A stretch of DNA of 64,000 nucleotides from Alistipes indistinctus YIT 12060 (GCF_025144995.1 NZ_CP102250.1:2666001-2730000), one strand, 5' to 3'. Counted from the stretch's first letter, positions 46,856-55,849 are shown. Made by a program: numbers and translations. Notes: a model not told the origin generated them from the letters alone.

Positions 46856-46863
46856 CAAATTTA
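46856..46863 (-). promoter_or_regulatory. -7 box for the DMT transporter gene
   Basis: Minus strand TAAATTTG matches TAnnTTTG, 48 bases before the chosen start. Confidence 0.5.
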
Positions 46864-46895
46864 ACGGAATTTTTCCACTTTTCGCTAAAATCGGC

Positions 46896-46903
46896 TACCT
46901 TTG
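46896..46903 (+). promoter_or_regulatory. -7 box for the OPT-pepT operon
   Basis: TACCTTTG matches TAnnTTTG. It would give a leader of about 170 bases before the OPT gene; nothing else recognisable is in the leader. Confidence 0.5.
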
Positions 46904-47079
46904 GGTTGCTTTGCCGGACCGTGGCGGTATTGCTCGCGTAAAGGCCTTGCGATAAGAGTTATCCGGTCGGTGCGGGTACTGTCGAGCCGGCACCGCCGGC
47001 GGCAGGGGCGGCTTGTGGCTTTCCCCGGTCCGCAGGTCATTGATCAAGCATATAATACAGATAACCAGATCAGATAAAA

Positions 47080-49077
47080 ATGCAATCCGAAAACACCCAA
47101 CCCGAAAACATTCAGTCCAATTCACTGCCGGACAACGCATACCGCGAACTGCGCCCCGGCGAAGAGTATCATCCCGTCATGCCGGCCGTGAGCCGTCCGA
47201 AAGAGGTCACGCTTTATTCTGTCCTGTTCGGTATTGTGATGGCCATCGTCTTTTCCGCCGCCGCCGCCTACCTGGGCCTTCGGGTCGGGCAGGTCTTCGA
47301 AGCGGCTATCCCCATCGCCATCATCGCGGTGGGCGTGGGTAACCTTACCGGCCGTAAAAATATGCTGGGACAAAATGTCATTATCCAGTCCATCGGCGCC
47401 ACTTCGGGCGTTATCGTCGCCGGGGCGATTTTCACGCTGCCGGCGCTTTATATTCTGGGACTGGAGGCGCAGTTCTACCAGATTTTCCTCTCGTCGCTGT
47501 TCGGCGGCCTGCTCGGTATCGTGCTGCTGATTCCGTTCCGGAAATATTTTGTCAAAGATATGCAGGGACGTTATCCCTTCCCGGAGGCGACAGCCACTAC
47601 CGAAGTGCTCGTTTCGGGGGAAAAGAAGGGTAATCAGGCCAAACTGTTGGCCGTGAGCGGACTGATCGGCGGCTTGTACGACTTCGTCGTCAGTACGTTC
47701 GGTTGGTGGACCGAAGAGATTTCGACGAGGATCATGCAGTGGGGCACGGTGTTGGCCGACAAAACCAAACTGGTGTTCAAGGTCAATACCGGCGCGGCGG
47801 TGCTGGGGCTCGGCTACATCGTGGGGCTGAAATACGCCGCGATCATTTGCGCCGGATCGTTCACCGTATGGTTCGTGCTGATTCCCTTTATCAGCCATTT
47901 TGCCGACGGGCAGACCATCGCTGTGGGCGAAGGTGTGACGACCTTGCTGCGGGATATGAGCCCGGAAGAGATCTTCCGTAACTATGCGCGCCATATCGGT
48001 ATCGGCGGCATCGCCATGGCGGGCGTCGTAGGTATTATCCGTTCGTCGAAGATTATCCGGCAGGCGCTGGGGTTGGCCGTCAGCGAACTCAAAGGGAAAA
48101 AAGAAGCCGACGAGACGGCCGAGCGTACGCAACGCGACCTGCCGATGAAACTGATCCTCACGGTGCTGATCGCTACGTTGCTGACTACTTTTATATTTTT
48201 CCAGTTCGGGGTGCTGAACAATTGGTTTCATGCGTGCATTGCGATCCTGATCGTTTTTGTCATCGCATTCCTGTTCACGACCGTGGCGGCCAATGCGATC
48301 GCCATCGTCGGAACCAATCCGGTTTCGGGTATGACTTTGATGACGCTGATTCTCAGTTCTCTGGTACTGGTGAGCGCCGGGCTGACCGGAACGGGCGGCA
48401 TGACTGCGGCGATGATTATCGGCGGGGTGGTTTGTACGGCCCTGGCGATGGCCGGAGGTTTTATCACCGACCTGAAGATCGGTTTCTGGCTCGGATCTAC
48501 CCCCGCGAAGCAGGAGGGCTGGAAGTTCCTCGGTACGGCGGTGTCCGCGGCGACAGTGGCCGGTGTGATGATGATCCTGAACAAAACATACGGCTTTGTC
48601 GGCGAAGGGGCGCTGGTCGCTCCGCAAGCCAATGCGATGGCTGCGGTGATCAAGCCGCTGATGGAGGGCGGCGCCACCCCTTGGATGCTCTACCTGGCCG
48701 GTGCTGCACTGGCGCTGATTCTGACGATGATCGGCGTGCCGGCGCTGGCATTCGCGCTGGGAATGTTCATTCCGCTGGAACTCAATACGCCGCTTCTGGT
48801 CGGCGGCCTGATCAGCTGGTATGTGGCCAGCCGCAGCGGCAGTGAACGCGGGAAAAAGGCGCGGCGCGAGCGCGGAACACTGATCGCGTCGGGCTTTATC
48901 GCGGGCGGAGCGCTGATGGGCGTGGTGAGTGCGCTGCTCAAGTATTTCGGGGCCGACTGGTTCGCCTCGTCGTGGAACGCCACTTCCGGGGCTGAAATAT
49001 TGGCCGTGGTAATGTATGTGGCCATTATCGGTTATTTCATCTGGGACAGTCTGCGAGCCAAACCCGAGGCCGAGTAA
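47080..49077 (+). CDS. OPT-family oligopeptide transporter
   Basis: The 665-residue protein with about fifteen helices has the bacterial OPT pattern SAAAAYLGLRVGQVFEAAIPIAI, GRKNMLGQNVIIQSIGATSG, GRYPFPEATATTEVL and FVKDMQGR. OPT proteins import small peptides or metal complexes by proton symport. The next gene, 60 bases downstream, encodes peptidase T, which strongly supports di/tripeptide uptake here. Confidence 0.94.
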   Translation: MQSENTQPENIQSNSLPDNAYRELRPGEEYHPVMPAVSRPKEVTLYSVLFGIVMAIVFSAAAAYLGLRVGQVFEAAIPIAIIAVGVGNLTGRKNMLGQNVIIQSIGATSGVIVAGAIFTLPALYILGLEAQFYQIFLSSLFGGLLGIVLLIPFRKYFVKDMQGRYPFPEATATTEVLVSGEKKGNQAKLLAVSGLIGGLYDFVVSTFGWWTEEISTRIMQWGTVLADKTKLVFKVNTGAAVLGLGYIVGLKYAAIICAGSFTVWFVLIPFISHFADGQTIAVGEGVTTLLRDMSPEEIFRNYARHIGIGGIAMAGVVGIIRSSKIIRQALGLAVSELKGKKEADETAERTQRDLPMKLILTVLIATLLTTFIFFQFGVLNNWFHACIAILIVFVIAFLFTTVAANAIAIVGTNPVSGMTLMTLILSSLVLVSAGLTGTGGMTAAMIIGGVVCTALAMAGGFITDLKIGFWLGSTPAKQEGWKFLGTAVSAATVAGVMMILNKTYGFVGEGALVAPQANAMAAVIKPLMEGGATPWMLYLAGAALALILTMIGVPALAFALGMFIPLELNTPLLVGGLISWYVASRSGSERGKKARRERGTLIASGFIAGGALMGVVSALLKYFGADWFASSWNATSGAEILAVVMYVAIIGYFIWDSLRAKPEAE

Positions 49078-49137
49078 GCCGAACCGGTCGCAAATGTTGT
49101 AAAGTAGCTAAAACGAAATTAATTAAGATATAATAAA

Positions 49138-50376
49138 ATGGAAATTAAGATTAGTCGGGAGAGGCTGGTGGAGCGGTTCCTGCGTTACGTGTCCGTCGAT
49201 ACCCAGAGCGATCCGCAGAGCGAAACATTCCCTTCGACGGCCAAGCAGTTAACGCTGCTGAACCTGTTGCTCGAAGAGATGCTCGCACTGGGACTCTCCG
49301 ATGCGGAGATCGACCCGCACGGTTATGTGACAGGTACCGTTCCGGCGACGCCGGGGCACGAGGGGAAACCCGTCATCGGATTGATTTCGCATGTGGATAC
49401 GAGCCCTGACATGGCGGGAGCCGGAGTGAAACCGCAATTTGTGCAGGATTACGACGGCAATGACATTCGGTTAAACGATACGCTGACGATGCGTGTGGCG
49501 GATTTTCCGGAACTGGCCTTTTTCAAGGGACATACGTTGATTACCACGGATGGTACGACGCTGTTGGGAGCCGATGATAAGGCGGGGGTGGCCGAGATTA
49601 TGACGGCTGTCGAATATTTGATGGCCCATCCCGAAATTCCACACGGCAAACTGCGGATCGGTTTCACGCCCGACGAAGAGGTAGGGCGGGGCGTCGATTT
49701 CTTTGATGTGGAGGCTTTCGGCGCGCAGTTCGCCTATACGGTGGACGGCGGTTTCGAAGGGGAGTTGGAGTATGAAAATTTCAATGCCGCGAGCGCGAAG
49801 ATCGCCGTGCAGGGGCGCAACATCCATCCCGGATACGCCAAGGACAAGATGATCAATGCGCTTCAGGTGGTTTGCGAGATCAACGCGCTGTTGCCTGCCG
49901 CCCAACGTCCCGAACATACCGAAGAATATGACGGTTTCTATCATCTGGTCGGCATTAACGGGACGGTCGAGCAGGCTGCTTCGGAATACATTATCCGCGA
50001 CCACTCGCGTGAAAAGTTCGAGGCGAAAAAGGCTTATCTACAAAGTGCCGTGAAGTTGTTGGCTGAGAAATACGGTGAAGGAGTCATTACGCTGACGCTG
50101 AAAGACCAGTACTACAACATGCGTGAAATGGTCGAGCCGCATCCGGAGGTGGTCGAAAAGGCCGAAGAGGCGATGAAACTGACGGGCGTGACGCCTGTGG
50201 TGCGTCCTATCCGCGGAGGTACCGACGGTTCGCGGCTCTCTTACATGGGATTGCCCTGCCCGAATCTTTTTACGGGCGGAATGAATTTCCACGGTAAATT
50301 CGAATACTGCTCGGTCGATACGATGGAGCGGGCCTGCCGGACCTTGGTGAACCTGGCGCGGCTGTGGGGCGAATAG
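49138..50376 (+). CDS. pepT: Peptidase T (tripeptidase)
   Basis: The 412-residue M20 metallopeptidase has SHVDTSPDMAGAGVKP (metal His and nearby catalytic Asp), GADDKAGVAEIMTAVEYL (bridging Asp), FTPDEEVGRGVDFFDVE (catalytic Glu-Glu) and YTVDGGFEGELEYENFNAA. PepT removes the N-terminal residue from tripeptides in the cytoplasm. It follows the OPT transporter in one operon and is closed by a perfect terminator hairpin. Confidence 0.97.
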   Translation: MEIKISRERLVERFLRYVSVDTQSDPQSETFPSTAKQLTLLNLLLEEMLALGLSDAEIDPHGYVTGTVPATPGHEGKPVIGLISHVDTSPDMAGAGVKPQFVQDYDGNDIRLNDTLTMRVADFPELAFFKGHTLITTDGTTLLGADDKAGVAEIMTAVEYLMAHPEIPHGKLRIGFTPDEEVGRGVDFFDVEAFGAQFAYTVDGGFEGELEYENFNAASAKIAVQGRNIHPGYAKDKMINALQVVCEINALLPAAQRPEHTEEYDGFYHLVGINGTVEQAASEYIIRDHSREKFEAKKAYLQSAVKLLAEKYGEGVITLTLKDQYYNMREMVEPHPEVVEKAEEAMKLTGVTPVVRPIRGGTDGSRLSYMGLPCPNLFTGGMNFHGKFEYCSVDTMERACRTLVNLARLWGE

Positions 50377-50439
50377 TGGTTGTAGGGCGAATATGTGTAG
50401 CGGAGGAATAGTCCGCGAAAAGAATTCCGCGAAAACTGT

Positions 50440-50465
50440 AAATCCCGCTCTTAAGAGCGGGATTT
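50440..50465. terminator. Terminator between pepT and the ThrE-type genes
   Basis: A perfect 13-bp palindrome (AAATCCCGCTCTT and AAGAGCGGGATTT) with A- and T-tracts at the ends. It overlaps the stop codon of the convergent gene by two bases. Confidence 0.85.
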
Positions 50466-50997
50466 ATTGTTTGCAGGCGTGCTGCGGGGGCTTCTGTTTG
50501 ATTTTGAGCAGTCGGGTCATCATGAACGACTGCTTGTGGAAGATGAACACCGGCAATGCGACGCCGATCACCAATGCGAACATGATGAACAGCGTGGTGA
50601 GCCCGTTACGGAAGAATTCGACCATCAGTTCGTTCTGGCGTGTCACGTCGCCCCCTCCGATGAATTGCATCAGGGCCAGGACCGTTTTGTAAGCGTACAT
50701 GCCCGGAACCATCGGCAGCAACGATGGAAACGAGAAAATTACGGCCGGACAGTGGATCAGTTTGGCGAACAGCATACTGAACATGCCGATGGTGAAAGCC
50801 GCCACCAAGGATGCCATTGCGATGTCGAGCGGCGTGTAGCGGATCAGGTAGAAACGCAGAGCGTGCCCTACGGCAGCCAGCAGGGCCGAGATGAAGATGG
50901 CCTTGCGGGGCGGGTTCGAGATTACGGCGAATCCGATTGCCGCGACGGCGGCAAGCAGGCCGTCTCCCAGAAGTTGTCCGATTACATCCCAGTTCAT
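50464..50997 (-). CDS. ThrE-type exporter, small subunit (DUF3815-like)
   Basis: The 177-residue protein begins at ATG 50997, overlapping the previous gene's stop (ATGA). Upstream extensions of this frame lie inside that gene and are shadow sequence. Its helices (LLAAVAAIGFAVISNPPRKAIF, SFPSLLPMVPGMYAYKTVLALMQFIGG) match the C-terminal half of ThrE threonine/serine exporters. In many bacteria that half is a separate protein. It likely pairs with the upstream subunit for amino-acid export across the inner membrane. Confidence 0.9.
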   Translation of the reverse strand: MNWDVIGQLLGDGLLAAVAAIGFAVISNPPRKAIFISALLAAVGHALRFYLIRYTPLDIAMASLVAAFTIGMFSMLFAKLIHCPAVIFSFPSLLPMVPGMYAYKTVLALMQFIGGGDVTRQNELMVEFFRNGLTTLFIMFALVIGVALPVFIFHKQSFMMTRLLKIKQKPPQHACKQ

Positions 50998-51935
50998 AGT
51001 GTGTCGAGTCCTAAGATTAACAGCGTGGCCGAAAGCCCGAGCGCAATGCAGACGATCAGGATCAGCGCGTTGACTGCGCGTGAGATTCCTACCAGCACAT
51101 GTCCTTCGAGCAGGTCGAAGATCGAGTTGATCAGCGGCACGCCGGGAATCAGGAACAGTACGCTCGTACCGAGGGCGGTTTCCGGCGTGGTGCCGAGATG
51201 AAACCGGAAGCCGGCAGAGGCGATCAGGGATGCGATGAAGGAGCAGATCAAGAAAATGGCCATGTGGTTCGCATGGCGCGTGCTCATCTCCTGACGTACG
51301 AAAAAACCGACGAAAGTGGCCGCTGCGACGAGTCCCATTGCAGGGACATCTCCGCCGAAGAGGCGGCAGAAACAGGCATTCGCCGCCATGACCAGCACGA
51401 GTACCCACCACCTTGAAATGCGTGGTTTCCGGATGATTCGCTCGTATTTCTCGGTCAGTTCCCGGAACGAGAGGTGTTCGTCGTGCGCTTCCCAACTCAG
51501 GGAACTGATTTGTGAAATAATGTCGAAATTGAATGCCGCAGGCCCGATCTTGCCGACTGACGTACGCCGGATGGTATCGTCCCCGGCATGGCGGATCGTC
51601 ATGGTGATATGCATCTGGAAAATGGTCATGTCGACTTTGTAGCCGAACGATTCGGCAATACGTGTCACGTTACGTACCACGCGGGAGGTATGAGCGCCCG
51701 CTCCCATCAGGGTGCGTGAGAGGTCGAGCAGAAAGTTGGCAAGTTCCCGTACCGAAACCGGATGCGGTTCGGTTGTTATATTCTCCAGACAGTGATGGCA
51801 AAGACAGCCGCTGTAATTACGTGCGATATAGTCGCGTTGCTCGTCCGAAAGGCGCACCGATGTACAGTGGCACGATTCGATCGAATCATGCCGGCACTCG
51901 AAACGGGCGCCGCAGCGGGGACAAATTTTTTCCAT
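50994..51935 (-). CDS. ThrE-type exporter, large subunit with N-terminal cysteine-rich (CWC-like) domain
   Basis: This is a 313-residue protein. Residues 1-55 hold eight cysteines (5, 8, 14, 22, 24, 44, 46, 49) in the pattern CPxCGxxFxC ... CxC ... CxCxxC, matching the small cysteine-rich CWC family except that the usual CWC is CHC. Residues 60-175 are the cytoplasmic ThrE part (LANFLLDLSRTLMGAGAHTSRV, ITMTIRHAGDD), and five helices follow (RWWVLVLVMAANACFCRLFGGD, VLFLIPGVPLINSIFDLLEG). The family exports threonine and serine. The cysteine head may bind zinc or sense redox state. The fusion is unusual to me. It is the first gene of the two-gene operon. Confidence 0.88.
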   Translation of the reverse strand: MEKICPRCGARFECRHDSIESCHCTSVRLSDEQRDYIARNYSGCLCHHCLENITTEPHPVSVRELANFLLDLSRTLMGAGAHTSRVVRNVTRIAESFGYKVDMTIFQMHITMTIRHAGDDTIRRTSVGKIGPAAFNFDIISQISSLSWEAHDEHLSFRELTEKYERIIRKPRISRWWVLVLVMAANACFCRLFGGDVPAMGLVAAATFVGFFVRQEMSTRHANHMAIFLICSFIASLIASAGFRFHLGTTPETALGTSVLFLIPGVPLINSIFDLLEGHVLVGISRAVNALILIVCIALGLSATLLILGLDTL

Positions 51936-51966
51936 TCGGACTTTTTTGTGATTTTTTTCTTCGTCA

Positions 51967-51996
51967 CAAAGATAAGCAGTTCAACCGGAAAGCCAA
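51967..51996 (-). promoter_or_regulatory. Promoter of the ThrE-type operon
   Basis: Minus strand TTG (plus 51994-51996), 19 bases, then TATCTTTG (51967-51974). This is a full Bacteroidetes promoter with a leader of about 25 bases. Confidence 0.75.
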
Positions 51997-52080
51997 TCCG
52001 TAGCAATTTCTTTTGGAGTTGCGCGTGTCTGGATTAGTGACAAAATTTCAGTATAAGTGTCTTGTTGTCAGTTATTAATG

Positions 52081-52088
52081 TAATTTTG
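52081..52088 (+). promoter_or_regulatory. Possible -7 box for hsp20
   Basis: TAATTTTG matches TAnnTTTG. A TTG lies 16 bases upstream (52062-52064), closer than usual. The leader would be about 120 bases. Confidence 0.4.
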
Positions 52089-52213
52089 GCGCTCCTTTTG
52101 CCGGTATGTCCCGTTCAAGTATCTGGCACAGGTTTTGAAAAATTACACCGTGAATCCGGAAGAATCCGGAGCATGAAAACGCAAAACTTAACCAAATATA
52201 GGAGGACAAGATT

Positions 52214-52642
52214 ATGTTACCGACGAAAAAATCTCAGAACTGGTTACCGGGTATTTTTAATGACTTTTTCGGTAATGAATGGATGGAAAAGAGTAATTCG
52301 GCCGCACCGGCTATCAACATTCTCGAAACCGATAAAGAGTACAAGGTCGAACTGGCAGCTCCGGGGCTGACGAAGGATGATTTCAAGATCCGGGTCAACG
52401 ATGAGAACCAGTTGGTGGTGACTATGGAAAAGAAACAGGAACAGAGCGAGGAGAAAAAAGACGGACGCTACCTGCGCCGCGAATTTTCGTATTCCAAGTA
52501 CCAGCAGACACTGTTGCTGCCCGATAATGTGGAAAAGGATAAGATTGCTGCCTGTGTCGAGGATGGTGTCCTGAATATTTCGATTCCTAAGAATAGTGCC
52601 GAGGCTGAAAAGCCGAAGGAAAAGGAAATCGAGGTAAAATAA
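52214..52642 (+). CDS. Small heat-shock protein Hsp20
   Basis: The 142-residue protein has an alpha-crystallin domain at about 33-125: NILETDKEYKVELAAPGL, FKIRVNDENQLVVTMEKK, GRYLRREFSYSKYQQTLLLPD and VEDGVLNISIPK, ending with a charged tail. It is an ATP-independent holdase. AGGAGGACAAGATT before the ATG is a strong ribosome binding site, unusual for this genome. A terminator follows. Confidence 0.95.
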   Translation: MLPTKKSQNWLPGIFNDFFGNEWMEKSNSAAPAINILETDKEYKVELAAPGLTKDDFKIRVNDENQLVVTMEKKQEQSEEKKDGRYLRREFSYSKYQQTLLLPDNVEKDKIAACVEDGVLNISIPKNSAEAEKPKEKEIEVK

Positions 52643-52689
52643 CCGAGACGCCCCGGGTTGCAGTCATTTGATTCCCCGGAACCATTAGG

Positions 52690-52727
52690 GACCCTGTATC
52701 GTTGAGGCGATGCAGGGTTCTTTTTTT
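52690..52727 (+). terminator. Terminator after hsp20
   Basis: GACCCTGTATCG pairs with GGCGATGCAGGGTTC around a short loop, followed by TTTTTTT. Confidence 0.85.
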
Positions 52728-52864
52728 GCCGGGGAATTCATCTCCTTGTGAGATGTAACGTAGATCGGGTTGAGTCCCGATTTTACGGTTAAATCGCTTT
52801 TTTCTTGCCGTAAAGGTTTGCATGGATGGAAAAAATGATTACTTTTGCACTCGGTTTTAGGGAT

Positions 52865-52938
52865 GGCGAGATAGCTCAGCTGGTTAGAGCGCATGATTCA
52901 TAATCCTGAGGTCCCGGGTTCAAGTCCCGGTCTCGCTA
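52865..52938 (+). tRNA. tRNA with CAT anticodon (tRNA-Met, or tRNA-Ile2)
   Basis: A full cloverleaf: acceptor GGCGAGA/TCTCGCT (first pair G-T), D arm GCTC/GAGC, anticodon loop TTCATAA and T arm CCGGG-TTCAAGT-CCCGG. The discriminator base is A and no CCA is encoded. The anticodon stem CATGA/TCCTG has one T-C mismatch in the middle. The acceptor lacks the initiator C-A mismatch, so it is elongator Met or the modified Ile(CAU) tRNA. A terminator hairpin follows at 52965. Confidence 0.93.
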
Positions 52939-52964
52939 CGAAAATATCAAATGAACTGTCAGAT

Positions 52965-52992
52965 AAAAAGCCTCCGTAATCGGAGGCTTTTT
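52965..52992. terminator. Terminator after the tRNA
   Basis: AAAAAGCCTCCG and CGGAGGCTTTTT form a perfect stem around TAAT; it works on both strands (the next gene is convergent). Confidence 0.9.
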
Positions 52993-53099
52993 GTGTTCGT
53001 ATATTTTCTTTGGCAAAGGAGAATCCGAATGTGTGTTTGACCTTTGATTGCTTCCATTCTGCCGGGAGAGTACAAATGGAGAAAATGTGTCTCCGAGGT

Positions 53100-53591
53100 T
53101 CAGTATAGTTCGATAAATTCGTAACTGTTGCCGCAACTTTCCAGAAATTGCAGGAATGCTCCGTGACGAATCACGACAGTGGCGGTATTGTCGTTGGGAT
53201 GAAAACTCAATGCGGGTTGGTCGCGGAGTGTCTGGTCGAGGAATAGGTGGACGTGGTTTTCCAGGTCGTTGATTAGCCCGAAAGGTGATACCGAACCGGG
53301 GCGCAGTCCGAGATAGCGTTCCATGCGCTGTTCGGAAGCGAATGAAAGCTTCCCTTGCCGGAGCCGGTGCTCGAGGTCGTGGATGGCCAACTGCCGGTCG
53401 CAATCGAATACGACCAGGTAGTGGCGGTTACCCTTGTGGTTGCGGAAGAAGAGGTTCTTGCAGTGTTTAGAACCGTCGTCGTGCCAGTATTGCCGTGCGA
53501 TTTCGATGGTAGGGGCTTCGGGGTGTTCGTAATATTCGTATGGGATTCCGGTTCGGTCGAGGTAGTCGAGTACTTTTTGTCTGCGTTCCAT
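53100..53591 (-). CDS. Prolyl-tRNA editing protein, PrdX/ProX-type
   Basis: The 163-residue protein of the YbaK/ProX superfamily has YEYYEHPEAPTIEIARQYWHD, KHCKNLFFRNHKGNRHYLVVFD, KLSFASEQRMERYLGLRPGSVSPFGLIND and HVHLFLDQTL. The KNLFFRN and SVSPFGL motifs are those of free-standing ProX/PrdX domains. These proteins hydrolyse alanine (or similar) mischarged on tRNA(Pro). Combined with YbaK at 33014 the organism would have two trans-editing factors for tRNA(Pro). Confidence 0.92.
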   Translation of the reverse strand: MERRQKVLDYLDRTGIPYEYYEHPEAPTIEIARQYWHDDGSKHCKNLFFRNHKGNRHYLVVFDCDRQLAIHDLEHRLRQGKLSFASEQRMERYLGLRPGSVSPFGLINDLENHVHLFLDQTLRDQPALSFHPNDNTATVVIRHGAFLQFLESCGNSYEFIELY

Positions 53592-53956
53592 GGTGAGTGT
53601 TTAATTTTATGCTGCCGGGTCGAAGTAAATCGCTTTTTGACGAATTACTCTTTTCTGTCGGTGTAGGAGCGTTTCAGGTCTGTTTGTATATTTCCTTGTT
53701 ATGCGCTTTCCTTGGCGAAGCGGCTTATTTTCTTCGTTAAAAATAGTGAAAATTCGATAATGTGATGTCTGGTCCGGATTGTCCTACCGGCATCCGTCCG
53801 GCAATCGTCGCATTTGTCGGCTATGGTCGAGCGCATGTATATTCGTTGCGGGCGAGCCCTAATTTTGTCGTGTCCGTTTCTTCCTGTTATGGGATTTTGT
53901 TTATCTTAGCACTCCGGCACACGGTTGTCGATGAATGTCCGTAAACTAACCCTGAT
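53592..53956. other. Intergenic region before the GH127 gene
   Basis: No gene is supported. TAATTTTG near 53860 is a possible plus-strand -7 box for the GH127 gene. A 60-codon plus-strand frame (53762-53944) shows no conserved features. Confidence 0.4.
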
Positions 53957-55849
53957 ATGATACGATTTAAATTGATTCTCTGTTGCCTGTTGTCAGGCGC
54001 AACTCTGACCGTTGAAGCCGCTCCCAAACGGGCCCCGAAAGCCAAACCGGCTCCGCTGCCTGCTGCGGTACAAACCCAACTCGAAGGCCGGTTGGGCGAG
54101 CGTATGAACGCCTGCATTCGCCAGCGGGTGATGAGCGAGGACGAACTGTCGCTCGTCGCACCTTTTAAGCAGCGGGACGAAAAGGAGCTTTGGCAGAGTG
54201 AATTCTGGGGAAAATGGACGCTTGGGGCTGTCGGTTCTTACCGTTACAACCGGGATCCGGAGCTGTTGGCCAAGATTACGCGCGGCGTACAGGCGATCCT
54301 CGCCACACAGTCGCCGGACGGTTATATCGGTAACTATGCTCCGGACGCACAACTCGGGGGCTGGGATGTCTGGGGGCGTAAATACACCATGCTCGGCCTG
54401 CTTGCCTATTATGATCTTACCGGTGACAAAAAGAGCCTTGAAGGGGCCGTGAAGCTTGCCGACCACCTGCTGACCCAAATTCCCGCGCAGAAGAGTATCG
54501 TTCGTGCCGGATATTACCGGGGAATGCCGCCCAGTTCGGTACTCGTGCCGATGGTGATGCTCTATAATCGCACGATGGACAGCCGTTACCTCGATTTTGC
54601 GAAATATATCGTTTCCGAATGGGAGACTCCCGACGGTCCGCAGCTGGTGTCGAAAGCGCTTGCGGATGTGCCGGTGGCGGAACGTTTCCCGAGTCACGGG
54701 TCGGCACAGGCGTGGTGGTCGTGGGAAAACGGTCAGAAAGCCTATGAGATGATGTCGTGCTACGATGGATTGCTGGGGCTTTATGCGCTCACCCGCAATG
54801 CCGATTACCTGAAGGCTGCCGAAAAGAGTGTGCGGAACATTATCGATGAAGAGATCAATATCGCCGGTTCGGGTAGTGCCGACGAATGTTTCTATCATGG
54901 CCGCCGGATGCAGACGACACCGGCCTACAGCATGATGGAGACCTGTGTGACGATGACCTGGATGCAATTGTGCGGACACCTGTTGGAATTGACTCATGAT
55001 CCGCTTTATGCCGACCAGATCGAGCGGACGGTCTATAACGCTTTGCTGGCCGCATTGAAAGGCGACGGTTCCCAAATTGCGAAATACAGCCCGCTTGAGG
55101 GGGTGCGTTCGCCTGGCGGGCCGCAGTGCGGAATGCATGTGAATTGTTGCAACATGAACGGCCCGCGTGCTTTTGCGATGATTCCCGAACTGATGGCTAC
55201 CTGTGCGGCCGATACGTTGTTCGTGAATCTTTACGGGGAGTCTGTCTCGAAAGTGCCGCTTGCGGGGGGAGAGGTGATTTTACGCCAGCAGACCAACTAT
55301 CCCGAGCAGGGCAGTGTCGAATTGACTGTCAATCCCCGCAAGAGCCGTGAATTCGCCGTTGCGGTGCGTATTCCGGCCTGGAGCAAGATAACGATGGTGA
55401 CGGTCAATGGCCAGGCGGTGGCCGATGTGCGCCCCGGCAGTTATCTGACCGTATCCCGGACTTGGAAAGAGGGCGATAAGATCGCGCTGAATTTCGATAT
55501 GCGCGGGCGGTTGACGGAGCTGAACGGCTATCAGGCAATCGAACGCGGTCCGGTGGTTCTCGCCCGTGACACGCGCCTGGGCGAGGGATTTGTCGATGAA
55601 ACCTGCGTCGTGCAAACGAGTGGCGGATATGTGGAATTGATGCCTGTTACCGATAAACCCGCAGGAGTTTGGATGGCTTTTTCGGCCCCGATGAAACTCG
55701 GGACCGATACCGAAGGGCGCGCTGCCGGAATTGTGCAGGTACCGCTGTGCGATTTCGCTTCTGCAGGGAATACCTGGCATCCTGCGGTACGTTACCGGGT
55801 TTGGCTCCGTAGGACTTTTGACCCGATTTCCGATCCGTGGGTGGAATAA
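53957..55849 (+). CDS. GH127-type beta-L-arabinofuranosidase, secreted
   Basis: The 630-residue protein has a signal peptide (cleavage after VEAA, about 22). The alpha/alpha-barrel has the hallmark metal-cysteine centre of GH127: METCVTM (Glu328, Cys330) and VNCCNMNGPR (Cys397, Cys398). In the model enzyme HypBA1 the corresponding Glu and three Cys bind zinc and one Cys is the nucleophile. Two beta-sandwich domains follow. The family releases beta-L-arabinofuranose from plant glycoproteins such as extensin, or from pectin side chains. No SusCD pair is nearby. A terminator follows at 55931. Confidence 0.92.
   Translation: MIRFKLILCCLLSGATLTVEAAPKRAPKAKPAPLPAAVQTQLEGRLGERMNACIRQRVMSEDELSLVAPFKQRDEKELWQSEFWGKWTLGAVGSYRYNRDPELLAKITRGVQAILATQSPDGYIGNYAPDAQLGGWDVWGRKYTMLGLLAYYDLTGDKKSLEGAVKLADHLLTQIPAQKSIVRAGYYRGMPPSSVLVPMVMLYNRTMDSRYLDFAKYIVSEWETPDGPQLVSKALADVPVAERFPSHGSAQAWWSWENGQKAYEMMSCYDGLLGLYALTRNADYLKAAEKSVRNIIDEEINIAGSGSADECFYHGRRMQTTPAYSMMETCVTMTWMQLCGHLLELTHDPLYADQIERTVYNALLAALKGDGSQIAKYSPLEGVRSPGGPQCGMHVNCCNMNGPRAFAMIPELMATCAADTLFVNLYGESVSKVPLAGGEVILRQQTNYPEQGSVELTVNPRKSREFAVAVRIPAWSKITMVTVNGQAVADVRPGSYLTVSRTWKEGDKIALNFDMRGRLTELNGYQAIERGPVVLARDTRLGEGFVDETCVVQTSGGYVELMPVTDKPAGVWMAFSAPMKLGTDTEGRAAGIVQVPLCDFASAGNTWHPAVRYRVWLRRTFDPISDPWVE

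Noticed and set aside
50998-51495. N-terminal extension of the small ThrE-type subunit
   Set aside because: It lies inside the upstream gene in another frame; the ATGA overlap at 50994-50997 gives the natural start.
53762-53944. 60-codon plus-strand frame before the GH127 gene
   Set aside because: No conserved features; overlaps the likely promoter region.
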